Assembly: GCF_902497775.2 (NCBI RefSeq)
Contig: NZ_OZ024668.1
Location: 2,193,826-2,257,825 of the forward strand
DNA length: 64,000 bases
Direction: 5' to 3'
Origin: Pseudomonas fluorescens
Lineage (GTDB): Bacteria; Pseudomonadota; Gammaproteobacteria; Pseudomonadales; Pseudomonadaceae
In this document: positions 35,005 to 41,184 of the stretch, piece by piece
Layout: every line of letters starts with the position of its first letter
Numbering within the stretch: the stretch's first letter is position 1
Notes under the pieces: generated by a model
The model's input: the letters and a program-made list of their open reading frames with translations, nothing else
What the model was told of the DNA's origin: nothing
The model's database searches: none
Position numbers and translations under genes: made by a program

Positions 35005-35415
35005 TCAGGCAGTGCGGACTTTGAAGGTCAGCATTGCCGCGGCGTCTTCGAAGCACTCGTCTAGCTCTTGGTAGGCCCGATACTTGGCCTGGCTGCGAGT
35101 GGCCGCCCATACGCGCCGAACGTAATGGCGCGCGTCGCCAAGCATGTACTTCACGTCATCCCAGTCGTACATGCCGTTGGTGAGCACTTCCCACTGCTTG
35201 AGCGGCAGCTTCTCGGACATTTCGCCGTACTGCATTTCCCAGGTTGGGTGGTAGTTGCGGATACGCTTCTTCGGGTCGCTGTCGAGGATGACGCCGATGT
35301 AATGGCAGCGGTCGGCGATGATCACGCCGGGCTCGCCGTTCGCGATTACACGGCGCCCGATCTCGGCTGGTACGTCGTAGTGGCGGCGAACGTAGTCGCA
35401 GTTGTAGTTGCTCAT
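35005..35415 (-). CDS. Phage hypothetical protein (136 aa)
   Basis: Begins MSNYNCDYVRRHYDVPAEIGRR. The segment GEPGVIIADRCHYIGVILDSDPKKRIRNYHP suggests a small beta-rich (SH3-like) domain, followed by a helical C-terminus. ATG 35415 has the same GGAGAAAGCC leader as the 34451 gene because the spacer is duplicated, although the proteins themselves are unrelated. Function unknown. Confidence 0.68.
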   Translation of the reverse strand: MSNYNCDYVRRHYDVPAEIGRRVIANGEPGVIIADRCHYIGVILDSDPKKRIRNYHPTWEMQYGEMSEKLPLKQWEVLTNGMYDWDDVKYMLGDARHYVRRVWAATRSQAKYRAYQELDECFEDAAAMLTFKVRTA

Positions 35416-35510
35416 GGCTTTCTCCATGCATGCGCCGCCCTCCGTGGCCGGATGCGGCATGGTGGCAATTTGGTTTGGGATGGGGTATTACGAGGGATCG
35501 GCATGGGGCC
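35412..35510. repeat. Duplicated divergent spacer, copy 2
   Basis: Second copy of the roughly 99-bp spacer (see 34448-34546), between the 35005-35415 minus gene and the 35527 forward gene. Confidence 0.85.
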
Positions 35511-35526
35511 GCTTAGCGGGGTAACA

Positions 35527-35892
35527 ATGGAAATCCATCGTCAAGGCGCCAATCACAAAGAGGGCTGGACTCTATTAGGTCAAAAAAAGCCATCTTCACC
35601 AGCACTAAGCCTTTCAGTGCCAATTCAATCACCCGGAACCTCTATCACTGGTCCTGGCCCCGTAGTGCTCATACAGCATCGACGGTGTAGGCACCGGCCT
35701 TCGAGCGGCGAGTATGACTATCGCATTGAAATGGAGCTGGACGAGCTGGCGGCCCTGATAGATATGCTTGCGAGTAAGGGTCTTGAACAATTTGGTGATT
35801 CGCTTTCCCAGGCGCTTTCAGGTTCGGTCCGCTCTTTGAACCGTCTAACCGCCGCAGCTTCGGGTATTTCGGTGAAGGACGAGAAGCCTTAA
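35527..35892 (+). CDS. Hypothetical protein (121 aa), possible moron
   Basis: MEIHRQGANHKEGWTLLGQ, a Ser/Pro-rich middle, then a helical end (MELDELAALIDMLASKG). The frame is open far upstream to 35068, but that part is antisense to the 35005-35415 gene. ATG 35527 follows the duplicated spacer in the same position as the DUF3224 gene; the ribosome binding site is weak. No family recognised. Confidence 0.5.
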   Translation: MEIHRQGANHKEGWTLLGQKKPSSPALSLSVPIQSPGTSITGPGPVVLIQHRRCRHRPSSGEYDYRIEMELDELAALIDMLASKGLEQFGDSLSQALSGSVRSLNRLTAAASGISVKDEKP

Positions 35893-35974
35893 GGGTGATC
35901 ATGCGCCAACAAGCCGCTGGGAGGGCGATTGATCCATTGCTGGCGCCGGCCGTGCCGGACGCGGTTCATGCGCT

Positions 35975-36502
35975 TCAAGGTCTGTCGCTCCAGCGCGGAA
36001 AGTCGATTCCGTTTTCCTCGGCCAGGCGCACCAGGTAGTGGTTGCTGATACCGAGCTTCTTGGCGACGAAGTTCCGGCTCAGGCCAATGCCGCTGTTCGC
36101 CCTGATCAGCTCGACCAGCTTGGCTTTCTCTTCGGCCTTGGCCTGGCGGGCAACTTCGCGGCGCTGGCGCTCTTTGTCGCAGCTCTGGAAGAAGATCCCG
36201 GCTTCCTTGGCCAGACGGTGCAGCTCCGTGCGACTGATGCCGAGGGAGCGATAGGCTTCGTCGAGGGTCATGGTCTTCGCCGCCTCCCGAGCGCGCTCCA
36301 CCCGTTGGCGCTTCTGCGTGGCGGCAGCCCGGGCTGTTGAGTCTCCTTCGGCGTTATGGCTGCCGTGGTGTGGACGGCGAGGGCGGTATTCGAAGGCGGG
36401 CAATTCGGTTGGCTGCCCACCACCTGCAAAGAACTGGTCAATGCTGGCGCTGAGCTGATCCAGCACCTGCTGGCGGTGATTGGGGATAGGGTCGCCGATC
36501 AT
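35975..36502 (-). CDS. HTH-containing phage regulator (175 aa)
   Basis: Two HTH-like segments: LDEAYRSLGISRTELHRLAKEAG about 78-100 and RNFVAKKLGISNHYLVRLAEENG about 143-165, joined by a basic coiled helix. It lies last in the minus-strand operon read from the repressor-controlled promoter, overlaps the preceding gene by four bases, and may be a regulator of early genes. Family not recognised. Confidence 0.7.
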   Translation of the reverse strand: MIGDPIPNHRQQVLDQLSASIDQFFAGGGQPTELPAFEYRPRRPHHGSHNAEGDSTARAAATQKRQRVERAREAAKTMTLDEAYRSLGISRTELHRLAKEAGIFFQSCDKERQRREVARQAKAEEKAKLVELIRANSGIGLSRNFVAKKLGISNHYLVRLAEENGIDFPRWSDRP

Positions 36503-36768
36503 TGCCTCCCGACCAGCTTGCGTGTCGCAGCTGCCTCCAGAGCCTGAGCGAAGTTCACTGCTGCCCGATAGCTGAAGCAGAAACCCTTGGTCTTACCGGT
36601 GGCCAGTTCCACGATGTGGTAGGCCTTGGCCTTTGTGACGACCTGGTAGCGGATGCTCTGCACCGGAGCCGGGCGCCCGATCTTTGCGAAGAACTCAGCA
36701 GTGGAGAGGGTGGTGCGGGCGCGCAGGTCGGCAAGGCCGCTTACACGCTCTTGCATGGCAGATTGCAT
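36499..36768 (-). CDS. Phage hypothetical protein (89 aa)
   Basis: MQSAMQERVSGLADLRARTTLS and a beta-rich middle (VQSIRYQVVTKAKAYHIVE) ending with SYRAAVNFAQALE. AGGA stands eight bases before ATG 36768. It overlaps the next gene by four bases. Pattern common in Pseudomonas phages; function unknown. Confidence 0.65.
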   Translation of the reverse strand: MQSAMQERVSGLADLRARTTLSTAEFFAKIGRPAPVQSIRYQVVTKAKAYHIVELATGKTKGFCFSYRAAVNFAQALEAAATRKLVGRQ

Positions 36769-36788
36769 GGTGTCTTCCTCTGTTGGGA

Positions 36789-37172
36789 TCAAGCGTGCAG
36801 GTCTAAGGATTCGGCCTTGCGGATGATTCGGACCTGGGCAATGCGCCGCTCAGGCACACGGCGGTCGCGGCGCATCGGGTCGGTGTCACCCGTGACAACG
36901 TGCATAGCCATCAACCCAACCAGCAGGATGCACATCGGGCTGATGATCTGGCGCTTCATGGCCTCGGCGACCAAGGCGGTGCGGCGCTGCACGCCCAGCT
37001 TGAACATGGCCGCACTCAACCGCTTTACGACGGTGCCAGGTGCAATGTCGATCAGGCGGGCGATCTCTTTTGCGGTCATACCCTGGGCCACCGCTAGCAG
37101 GCATTCCAATTCACGCGGAGCCAGGCCGCGCCCAAGGAAGCCCTTCCATGAGCCGCTGGTGATCGTTTCCAT
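36789..37172 (-). CDS. LuxR-type HTH protein without sensor domain
   Basis: A 127-residue protein whose N-terminal half is a GerE/LuxR HTH: LAPRELECLLAVAQGMTAKEIARLIDIAPGTVVKRLSAAMFKLGVQRRTALVAEAM. A hydrophobic stretch follows (IISPMCILLVGLMAMHVV, about 76-93) that could anchor it in the membrane, then a basic tail. It has no receiver or autoinducer domain. It follows the ParB-like gene by six bases. Confidence 0.78.
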   Translation of the reverse strand: METITSGSWKGFLGRGLAPRELECLLAVAQGMTAKEIARLIDIAPGTVVKRLSAAMFKLGVQRRTALVAEAMKRQIISPMCILLVGLMAMHVVTGDTDPMRRDRRVPERRIAQVRIIRKAESLDLHA

Positions 37173-37178
37173 GATGAG

Positions 37179-38030
37179 TTACCTGAGCTGAGCGCCGTCC
37201 AGGGCTGCACGCAATTTGATTACCAGGTCGGTGGACAGCGGAATGGTTTCGGCGCGCTCGTCAATTTGCCCGAGCGCTGCAATCAAATTGCTTGAGGCGA
37301 TGTGTACGGCTTCGAGACGGGGCTTCGGAATAGAAGGCCCTTTGATGGTTCCTGCGGTTACCTTCTTCTTGCCGTTGGCTTGGGCTTTCTCAAGCGCCGA
37401 GCTCAACACCTGCCCAGCAGCGTCGCCGTGTTGGCGAACTGCGTGAACTGCAGTGGTTGCCGAGACCTGACCTGCTGCAATCAAGTTCTGCACGTCGGTA
37501 TTCGCATTGCCAACTGTGATGACCTGCTCAACGTGCTGACGCGTCTTGCCGACCTTCTTCGCAATTTGATCGCTGGTCCAGCCGAACGCCCTGAGCCGCT
37601 TGTAGCCTTCAGCCAATTCAAGAGGGGAGAGCTTCTCGTTTTCTTGACTGGAGATAATCCGTGCAACCCGATCGGCATCGCTGCCTTCGAAGGCAATAAC
37701 GGATACCCAGGCTTCGAGAACATCAGGGTTGTCCTTGTTCGGTGTCCTTGGCAAGCGTCCTGCTGCATCGAGCTTTAGGAGCGCTCGGCGACGACGATGA
37801 CCGTCAACAACCCAGACTCCGCCATTAGCCCGCGGGCGCACCTCAAGGGGCGGTATCTGGCCGCCCTCAGCAATGAACTCGGCAAGCAACTCAATACTGG
37901 TTTCGAGGGCCGCACCTTCAGTACGAAGGTTGAAACCGGGTTCTTCATGGAGGTCTTCAAGCTTGACCTTCATCGCATCGGCTCGACGAACCTCGCCGTC
38001 CTTGATCATTTGTTTGAATGACTTTGCCAT
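37179..38030 (-). CDS. ParB/RepB/Spo0J-type DNA-binding protein
   Basis: A 283-residue ParB-family protein: the N-terminal nuclease-like ParB domain with GGVWVVDGHRRRRALL, SSQENEKLSPLELAEGYKRL, then an HTH (WTSDQIAKKVGKTRQHVEQVI about 165-185). No ParA is nearby, so it is more likely a regulator than a partition protein. A 25-bp inverted repeat lies in its leader (38049-38127), a natural candidate for its binding site. Confidence 0.88.
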   Translation of the reverse strand: MAKSFKQMIKDGEVRRADAMKVKLEDLHEEPGFNLRTEGAALETSIELLAEFIAEGGQIPPLEVRPRANGGVWVVDGHRRRRALLKLDAAGRLPRTPNKDNPDVLEAWVSVIAFEGSDADRVARIISSQENEKLSPLELAEGYKRLRAFGWTSDQIAKKVGKTRQHVEQVITVGNANTDVQNLIAAGQVSATTAVHAVRQHGDAAGQVLSSALEKAQANGKKKVTAGTIKGPSIPKPRLEAVHIASSNLIAALGQIDERAETIPLSTDLVIKLRAALDGAQLR

Positions 38031-38048
38031 CGCAATTAATTTCCGTCG

Positions 38049-38127
38049 GGCTGCATTGGTAGAGCTCTTCCTGCACTGTCGCCCTGAACCCTTGAATAGG
38101 ACCAGGAAGAGCTCTACCGATGCAGCC
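38049..38127. repeat. Large palindrome upstream of the ParB-like gene
   Basis: Left arm 38049-38073 and right arm 38103-38127 are 25-bp inverted copies with one mismatch (T at 38057 against G at 38119), separated by 29 bases. The core is GTAGAGCTCTTCCTG and its complement, and each arm itself holds the 8-bp palindrome AGAGCTCT. It lies 19 bases upstream of the ParB-like start. Confidence 0.85.
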
Positions 38128-38188
38128 TGGTGCTAGGGAAGACCAGGTGATCGGGCAGTTTGCGTCAGGCTGACGTGGCGCTGGTTGA

Positions 38189-38506
38189 TCAGATAACCGC
38201 GGTCAGGATCTTGCTACCGTCAGGCTTGGTTGTAGTCATGTGCATGACTGAGCCTGTACTGCCGGGGAGAGAGAAACCGCTGCGGATGGTGTTCGCCGAC
38301 CTGCTGAAGCGTGCATCGAACTTATCGTCGCCATCAGGCAAGTGGGTGGTCACGGTTAGGCTGGTGGCATCCTCGCCGTTGGGGCCGCCGTCTTCATGGC
38401 CAATGGCGAAGCTTGCGATCATGGCGATACCGTTATCCCTCGCGATCTGAATCACCTGCTGCATCAGTGGGCTGACTTGGCTGTCGTAGATTTCTTCTTT
38501 GTTCAT
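38189..38506 (-). CDS. Phage hypothetical protein (105 aa)
   Basis: MNKEEIYDSQVSPLMQQVIQIARDNG with IAMIASFAIGHEDGGPNGED; pattern frequent in Pseudomonas prophages, function unknown. ATG 38506 is coupled to the stop of the upstream gene (TGA inside ATGA, 38503-38506). Confidence 0.65.
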   Translation of the reverse strand: MNKEEIYDSQVSPLMQQVIQIARDNGIAMIASFAIGHEDGGPNGEDATSLTVTTHLPDGDDKFDARFSRSANTIRSGFSLPGSTGSVMHMTTTKPDGSKILTAVI

Positions 38507-38715
38507 GGGAGGTGCTCCGTTTGATTTCCCGTCTGGCCCTGTCGCCAAGGCCAGCCAGTGAAATCTGCCGCGACCCGCTGCTGGCGTCGGTCTTTGGCAA
38601 TCTTCAAATTGTTGTCTCCGACCGCGACCCTGGTCCGCCGGATAACTGTTCTTGGCGCTTTACGCTGCACGCCCGGGTCAGTTGCCAACCCTCTGGACTG
38701 TTGAGGCCTGTCCAT
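38503..38715 (-). CDS. Small basic phage protein (70 aa)
   Basis: Arg/Lys/Gln-rich protein (RKAPRTVIRRTRVAVGDNN, then VAADFTGWPWRQGQTGNQ), first gene after the leftward promoter. ATG 38715 has AAGG upstream; ATG 38751 is also in frame but has no ribosome binding site and would start only about 20 bases from the predicted transcript start. Translational coupling to the next gene supports reality. Confidence 0.5.
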   Translation of the reverse strand: MDRPQQSRGLATDPGVQRKAPRTVIRRTRVAVGDNNLKIAKDRRQQRVAADFTGWPWRQGQTGNQTEHLP

Positions 38716-38755
38716 CGCTGCCTTTGTTGCTGGCCGGTGGTGATCCGGCATGTGT

Positions 38756-38819
38756 ATAACGTGAGTTATGGCTTCGAATGATAACGTGAGTTTTCAATGT
38801 GTCAATAACCTAGGTTATT
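38756..38819. promoter_or_regulatory. Left operator cluster and leftward promoter
   Basis: Three repressor-type sites with consensus ATAAC-N4-GTTAT: ATAACGTGAGTTAT 38756-38769, ATAACGTGAGTTTT 38781-38794 and ATAACCTAGGTTAT 38805-38818, spaced 24-25 bases. On the minus strand a promoter TTGACA (38805-38800), 16-bp spacer, TATCAT (38783-38778) overlaps the sites, so repressor binding would block leftward transcription. Confidence 0.82.
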
Positions 38820-38833
38820 TTTTCTTGCAAAAG

Positions 38834-38857
38834 AAAGCCCGCTCGGAGGCGGGCTTT
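38834..38857 (-). terminator. Terminator after the 83-residue gene
   Basis: AAAGCCC-gctcggaggc-GGGCTTT at 38834-38857, with inner GC/GC pairing. On the minus strand it follows the stop of the 38860-39111 gene and leads into a T-containing stretch. Confidence 0.75.
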
Positions 38858-38859
38858 GC

Positions 38860-39111
38860 TTAGTAGTCGAGGTATTCGCGCCACCCAATGCGGTAGGCGC
38901 CGCTCTCGAGGCGATCAATCCGAATTCCGTCGGTGTTGCCTAATTCATCTAGGAGCCGCTCCCAGTCTTCCTCTAGCTCACCTGGAGCAGGGGTCACGGT
39001 TACGGCTTGGAGCTTTTGCACATGAGGCGAGACAACCAGGCGCCGCACTCGGCGACCGAGAAGTTCGTAGGATGAGGGGGAGATTTGTGTGTCGGGAATG
39101 CCTTGGTTCAT
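38860..39111 (-). CDS. Phage hypothetical protein (83 aa)
   Basis: Starts MNQGIPDTQISPSSYELLGRR and has an acidic helical middle (GELEEDWERLLDELG). AGAGG lies before ATG 39111; the longer frame to 39171 lacks support. It sits between the repressor gene and the left operators, in the position of rex-type genes, and may be expressed in the lysogen. Function unknown. Confidence 0.58.
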   Translation of the reverse strand: MNQGIPDTQISPSSYELLGRRVRRLVVSPHVQKLQAVTVTPAPGELEEDWERLLDELGNTDGIRIDRLESGAYRIGWREYLDY

Positions 39112-39198
39112 GTAGGTACCTCTTTGAAAACTGTATGAATATACAGTATTTGAGGTATGGATCTTCGGCAAGATTGACCAGGCCAGGTGAAATGAAAA

Positions 39199-39219
39199 AG
39201 CCCGGCGCAGGGCCGGGCT
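39199..39219 (-). terminator. Terminator after the repressor gene
   Basis: AGCCCGGC-gcagg-GCCGGGCT at 39199-39219; on the minus strand it is followed by TTTTTCATTT, as expected of an intrinsic terminator for the repressor transcript. Confidence 0.82.
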
Positions 39220-39235
39220 CTTGGATGAAGGGCGG

Positions 39236-39892
39236 TTACAGCTTGCCCATTACTCGAACTGCTACCCCGATAATTCGGCAGTCTTCTCCGCACTCAACCA
39301 TTTTGTATTCCGGGTTTAGCGGCTTTAGGTAGCGCCTGCCGCCATCCTCGACAAGCTTCTTGAAGGTGGCCTCGCCGCTGTTCGCCAGCTTGGCGATCAC
39401 GAGCTTGCCTGACGTCACCTCGGCCTCGGTATCAACGAGGATCATCATTCCTTCCGGTATGCTAGTTCCTGTTGGCGCGGTCATCGAGTCGCCTCGAACC
39501 TCAAGCCAAAACGCCACGCCCTTCGAGTTGTAATCGGAGATCTCATAGCGATCGGAGAATCCGGGTGGAAATGGCTCGACGGCCTCCGCCCAGGCTCCGG
39601 CAGCCACCCAACTGATAACTGGGTATCGGTAGGACATATTCGGTTGAACTGTGGGGGCCACGTTTGATGGCTCTACAGTGGTCGACTTGCCCGAGTCCAG
39701 CCACTCGGCTGAGACATTCAATGCGCGAGCAATTTCCACCAATCTCTTGGAGGTTGCGTTTCGTCCGCTCTCCAGGTGCTGGATCGTCACCTGACTCACG
39801 CCGGCTCTCTCAGCCAGTTGTTGCTGGCTCAGGCCAAGCGCTACACGCCGCGCGTAGATACGGTCTTTCAGTGTTCCGCTGTCTTCATTCAT
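39236..39892 (-). CDS. CI-like phage repressor (HTH plus S24 peptidase)
   Basis: A 218-residue repressor: N-terminal HTH_3 (RVALGLSQQQLAERAGVSQVTIQHLESG about 14-42) and a C-terminal LexA/S24 domain with catalytic Ser in EVRGDSMTAP, catalytic Lys in KLVIAKLANSG, and the predicted Ala-Gly self-cleavage site in SWVAAGAW. Thus it should be inactivated by RecA in an SOS response. ATG 39892 (MNEDSGTLKDRIYAR) is chosen; the upstream extension crosses operators. Divergent from the Cro-like gene. Confidence 0.94.
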   Translation of the reverse strand: MNEDSGTLKDRIYARRVALGLSQQQLAERAGVSQVTIQHLESGRNATSKRLVEIARALNVSAEWLDSGKSTTVEPSNVAPTVQPNMSYRYPVISWVAAGAWAEAVEPFPPGFSDRYEISDYNSKGVAFWLEVRGDSMTAPTGTSIPEGMMILVDTEAEVTSGKLVIAKLANSGEATFKKLVEDGGRRYLKPLNPEYKMVECGEDCRIIGVAVRVMGKL

Positions 39893-39904
39893 AACGCTAA
39901 GGGT

Positions 39905-39967
39905 AAAACACGCGTTATCGCCCTTCAAATAACATGTGTTTGCCTCATTAATAACTTGAGTTATCAT
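39905..39967. promoter_or_regulatory. Right operator cluster and rightward promoter
   Basis: Three sites of the same consensus as on the left: AAAACACGCGTTAT 39905-39918, ATAACATGTGTTTG 39929-39942 and ATAACTTGAGTTAT 39951-39964, spaced 22-24 bases. A forward promoter TTGCCT (39940-39945), 16-bp spacer, TATCAT (39962-39967) overlaps the last two sites. The design mirrors lambda OR/PR. Confidence 0.82.
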
Positions 39968-39997
39968 CGTGTCTACGATCCATTGAGGCAAACACAC

Positions 39998-40231
39998 ATG
40001 CCAGCGAAAGAAAGACCCGTAGAGACGGTGGTCCGTCTGGCCGGAGGCCAGGCAGAGCTAGCCCGTCGCTGCAATACGAGCCAGCCCCGAATCTGGCAAT
40101 GCGTGCATCGCAATAAGCGCGTTCCGGCGGACCTCGTTATCCCATTTGAGAAGGCAGTTGATGGCCAAGTAACGCGCCACCAGCTGCGCCCAGACCTTTA
40201 TCCGGAAGAAGAACCCACCGCCTCCCGGTGA
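39998..40231 (+). CDS. Cro/YdaS-like regulator (77 aa)
   Basis: A small HTH protein, LAGGQAELARRCNTSQPRIWQCVHRNKRVP, followed by VIPFEKAVDGQVTRHQLRPDLYP, the pattern of YdaS/Cro-like phage regulators. ATG 39998 is preceded by GAGG and lies about 23 bases downstream of the rightward promoter start. It is expected to oppose the CI-like repressor at the shared operators. Confidence 0.85.
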   Translation: MPAKERPVETVVRLAGGQAELARRCNTSQPRIWQCVHRNKRVPADLVIPFEKAVDGQVTRHQLRPDLYPEEEPTASR

Positions 40232-40365
40232 CAGCAATTATCGACGACTTGGCAATACGCCAGTAGTGATCTGGTTTAGCTGTTGATTCATCCAGTAGCC
40301 ATATCGCAGACGAAAAAAAGCCGGTGGCTAGACCGGCTTCTTCGACAAACAACGTGAGGTCGAGT

Positions 40366-40470
40366 ATGCACATAGCGATCGATGCAAGCAATACCGGGCC
40401 ATGCGCGTCAGTTTTCGGCAGTGCGCCAAATCTGTCACGTCAGGTGATCCAGTCGAGAGGTGTTGTGTGA
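40366..40470 (+). CDS. Possible 34-residue phage protein
   Basis: MHIAIDASNTGPCASVFGSA and a short basic end. GAGG stands six bases before ATG 40366, and its stop overlaps the GTG start of the next gene (GTGTGA 40465-40470). The coupling argues for translation; no family can be assigned. The stretch 40232-40365 before it holds only a hairpin (agccggtggctagaccggct, 40319-40338). Confidence 0.42.
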   Translation: MHIAIDASNTGPCASVFGSAPNLSRQVIQSRGVV

Positions 40471-41184
40471 GCACCATTTTGATGAGCGCTTGCTGGCCTT
40501 TACAGGGGATGAGCCCTGCTCAGAAGTCCGTGCTGATTTCCCTGGCAGACAACGCGAACGACGACGGCGCGTGCTGGCCTTCGGTAGCCAGGATTGCAGA
40601 ACGGACCTGCCTTTCGGAGCGGGCTGTGCGAAATGCATTGCGCTGGTTGGAAGAGGCGAAAGTCCTGACAGCACACATGCGGGCCGGGCGTTCGACCTGG
40701 TACACCGTCAGTCCTTACAGCTACGACCCCGGCAGCAAATGCCCCCGGCAACAGATGCCGAGGCACCCCGGCAAGAAATGCCCCCACCCCGGCAACAGAT
40801 GCCCCACACCCCGGCATTAAATGCCCCCAGAACCGTAAGGGAACCATCAAGGAACCGTCAGGAGTATCCGCGAGCACCCGCGAAGCCTCGAATCAGGCCC
40901 CGGTCGACCAGATCGTCGAACTGTTCAACGAGCTGTTGCCCGAGTTGCCTCGGGTTGTCCTGGTCAACAAAGACCGCAAGTCGAAGATCCAGGCTCGGTG
41001 GGCTGAGAGCCCTGTCCACCAGGATCTCGATTTCTGGCGCGACTTCTTCGGCATGGTCCAGGCCAGCGATTGGCTGATGGGTCGGGTAGGGGGCCGCGAC
41101 AACAAACCGTTCCGGTGCAACTTCGACTGGCTCGTAGCACCGACCAATTTCGTCAAAGTGGTAGAGGGAAATTACCATGCGTGA
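40467..41184 (+). pseudogene. Phage replication protein with HTH domain, broken by a +1 frameshift
   Basis: GTG 40467 starts a protein with a winged-HTH replication domain (MSPAQKSVLISLADNANDDG, WPSVARIAERTCLSERAVRNALRWLEE) that stops early at TAA 40818-40820. The remaining half (APVDQIVELFNELLPELPR, KIQARWAESP, DFWRDFFGMVQASDWLMG, APTNFVKVVEGNYHA) continues in the next frame to 41184. Removing one C from the CCCC run at 40802-40805 restores a continuous frame and regular repeats CPHPGNR-CPHPGIK. Homologous replication initiator/loader proteins are single genes just before dnaB. It is inactive, or reads through by slippage, or the base is a sequencing error. Confidence 0.78.

Noticed and set aside
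35068..35526. N-terminal extension of the forward frame ending at 35892
   Set aside because: Antisense to the 35005-35415 gene and includes the duplicated spacer; ATG 35527 is the sensible start.
40137..40391. 84-codon minus-strand frame downstream of the Cro-like gene
   Set aside because: Overlaps the Cro-like gene and a hairpin, no ribosome binding site, no neighbours in that direction.
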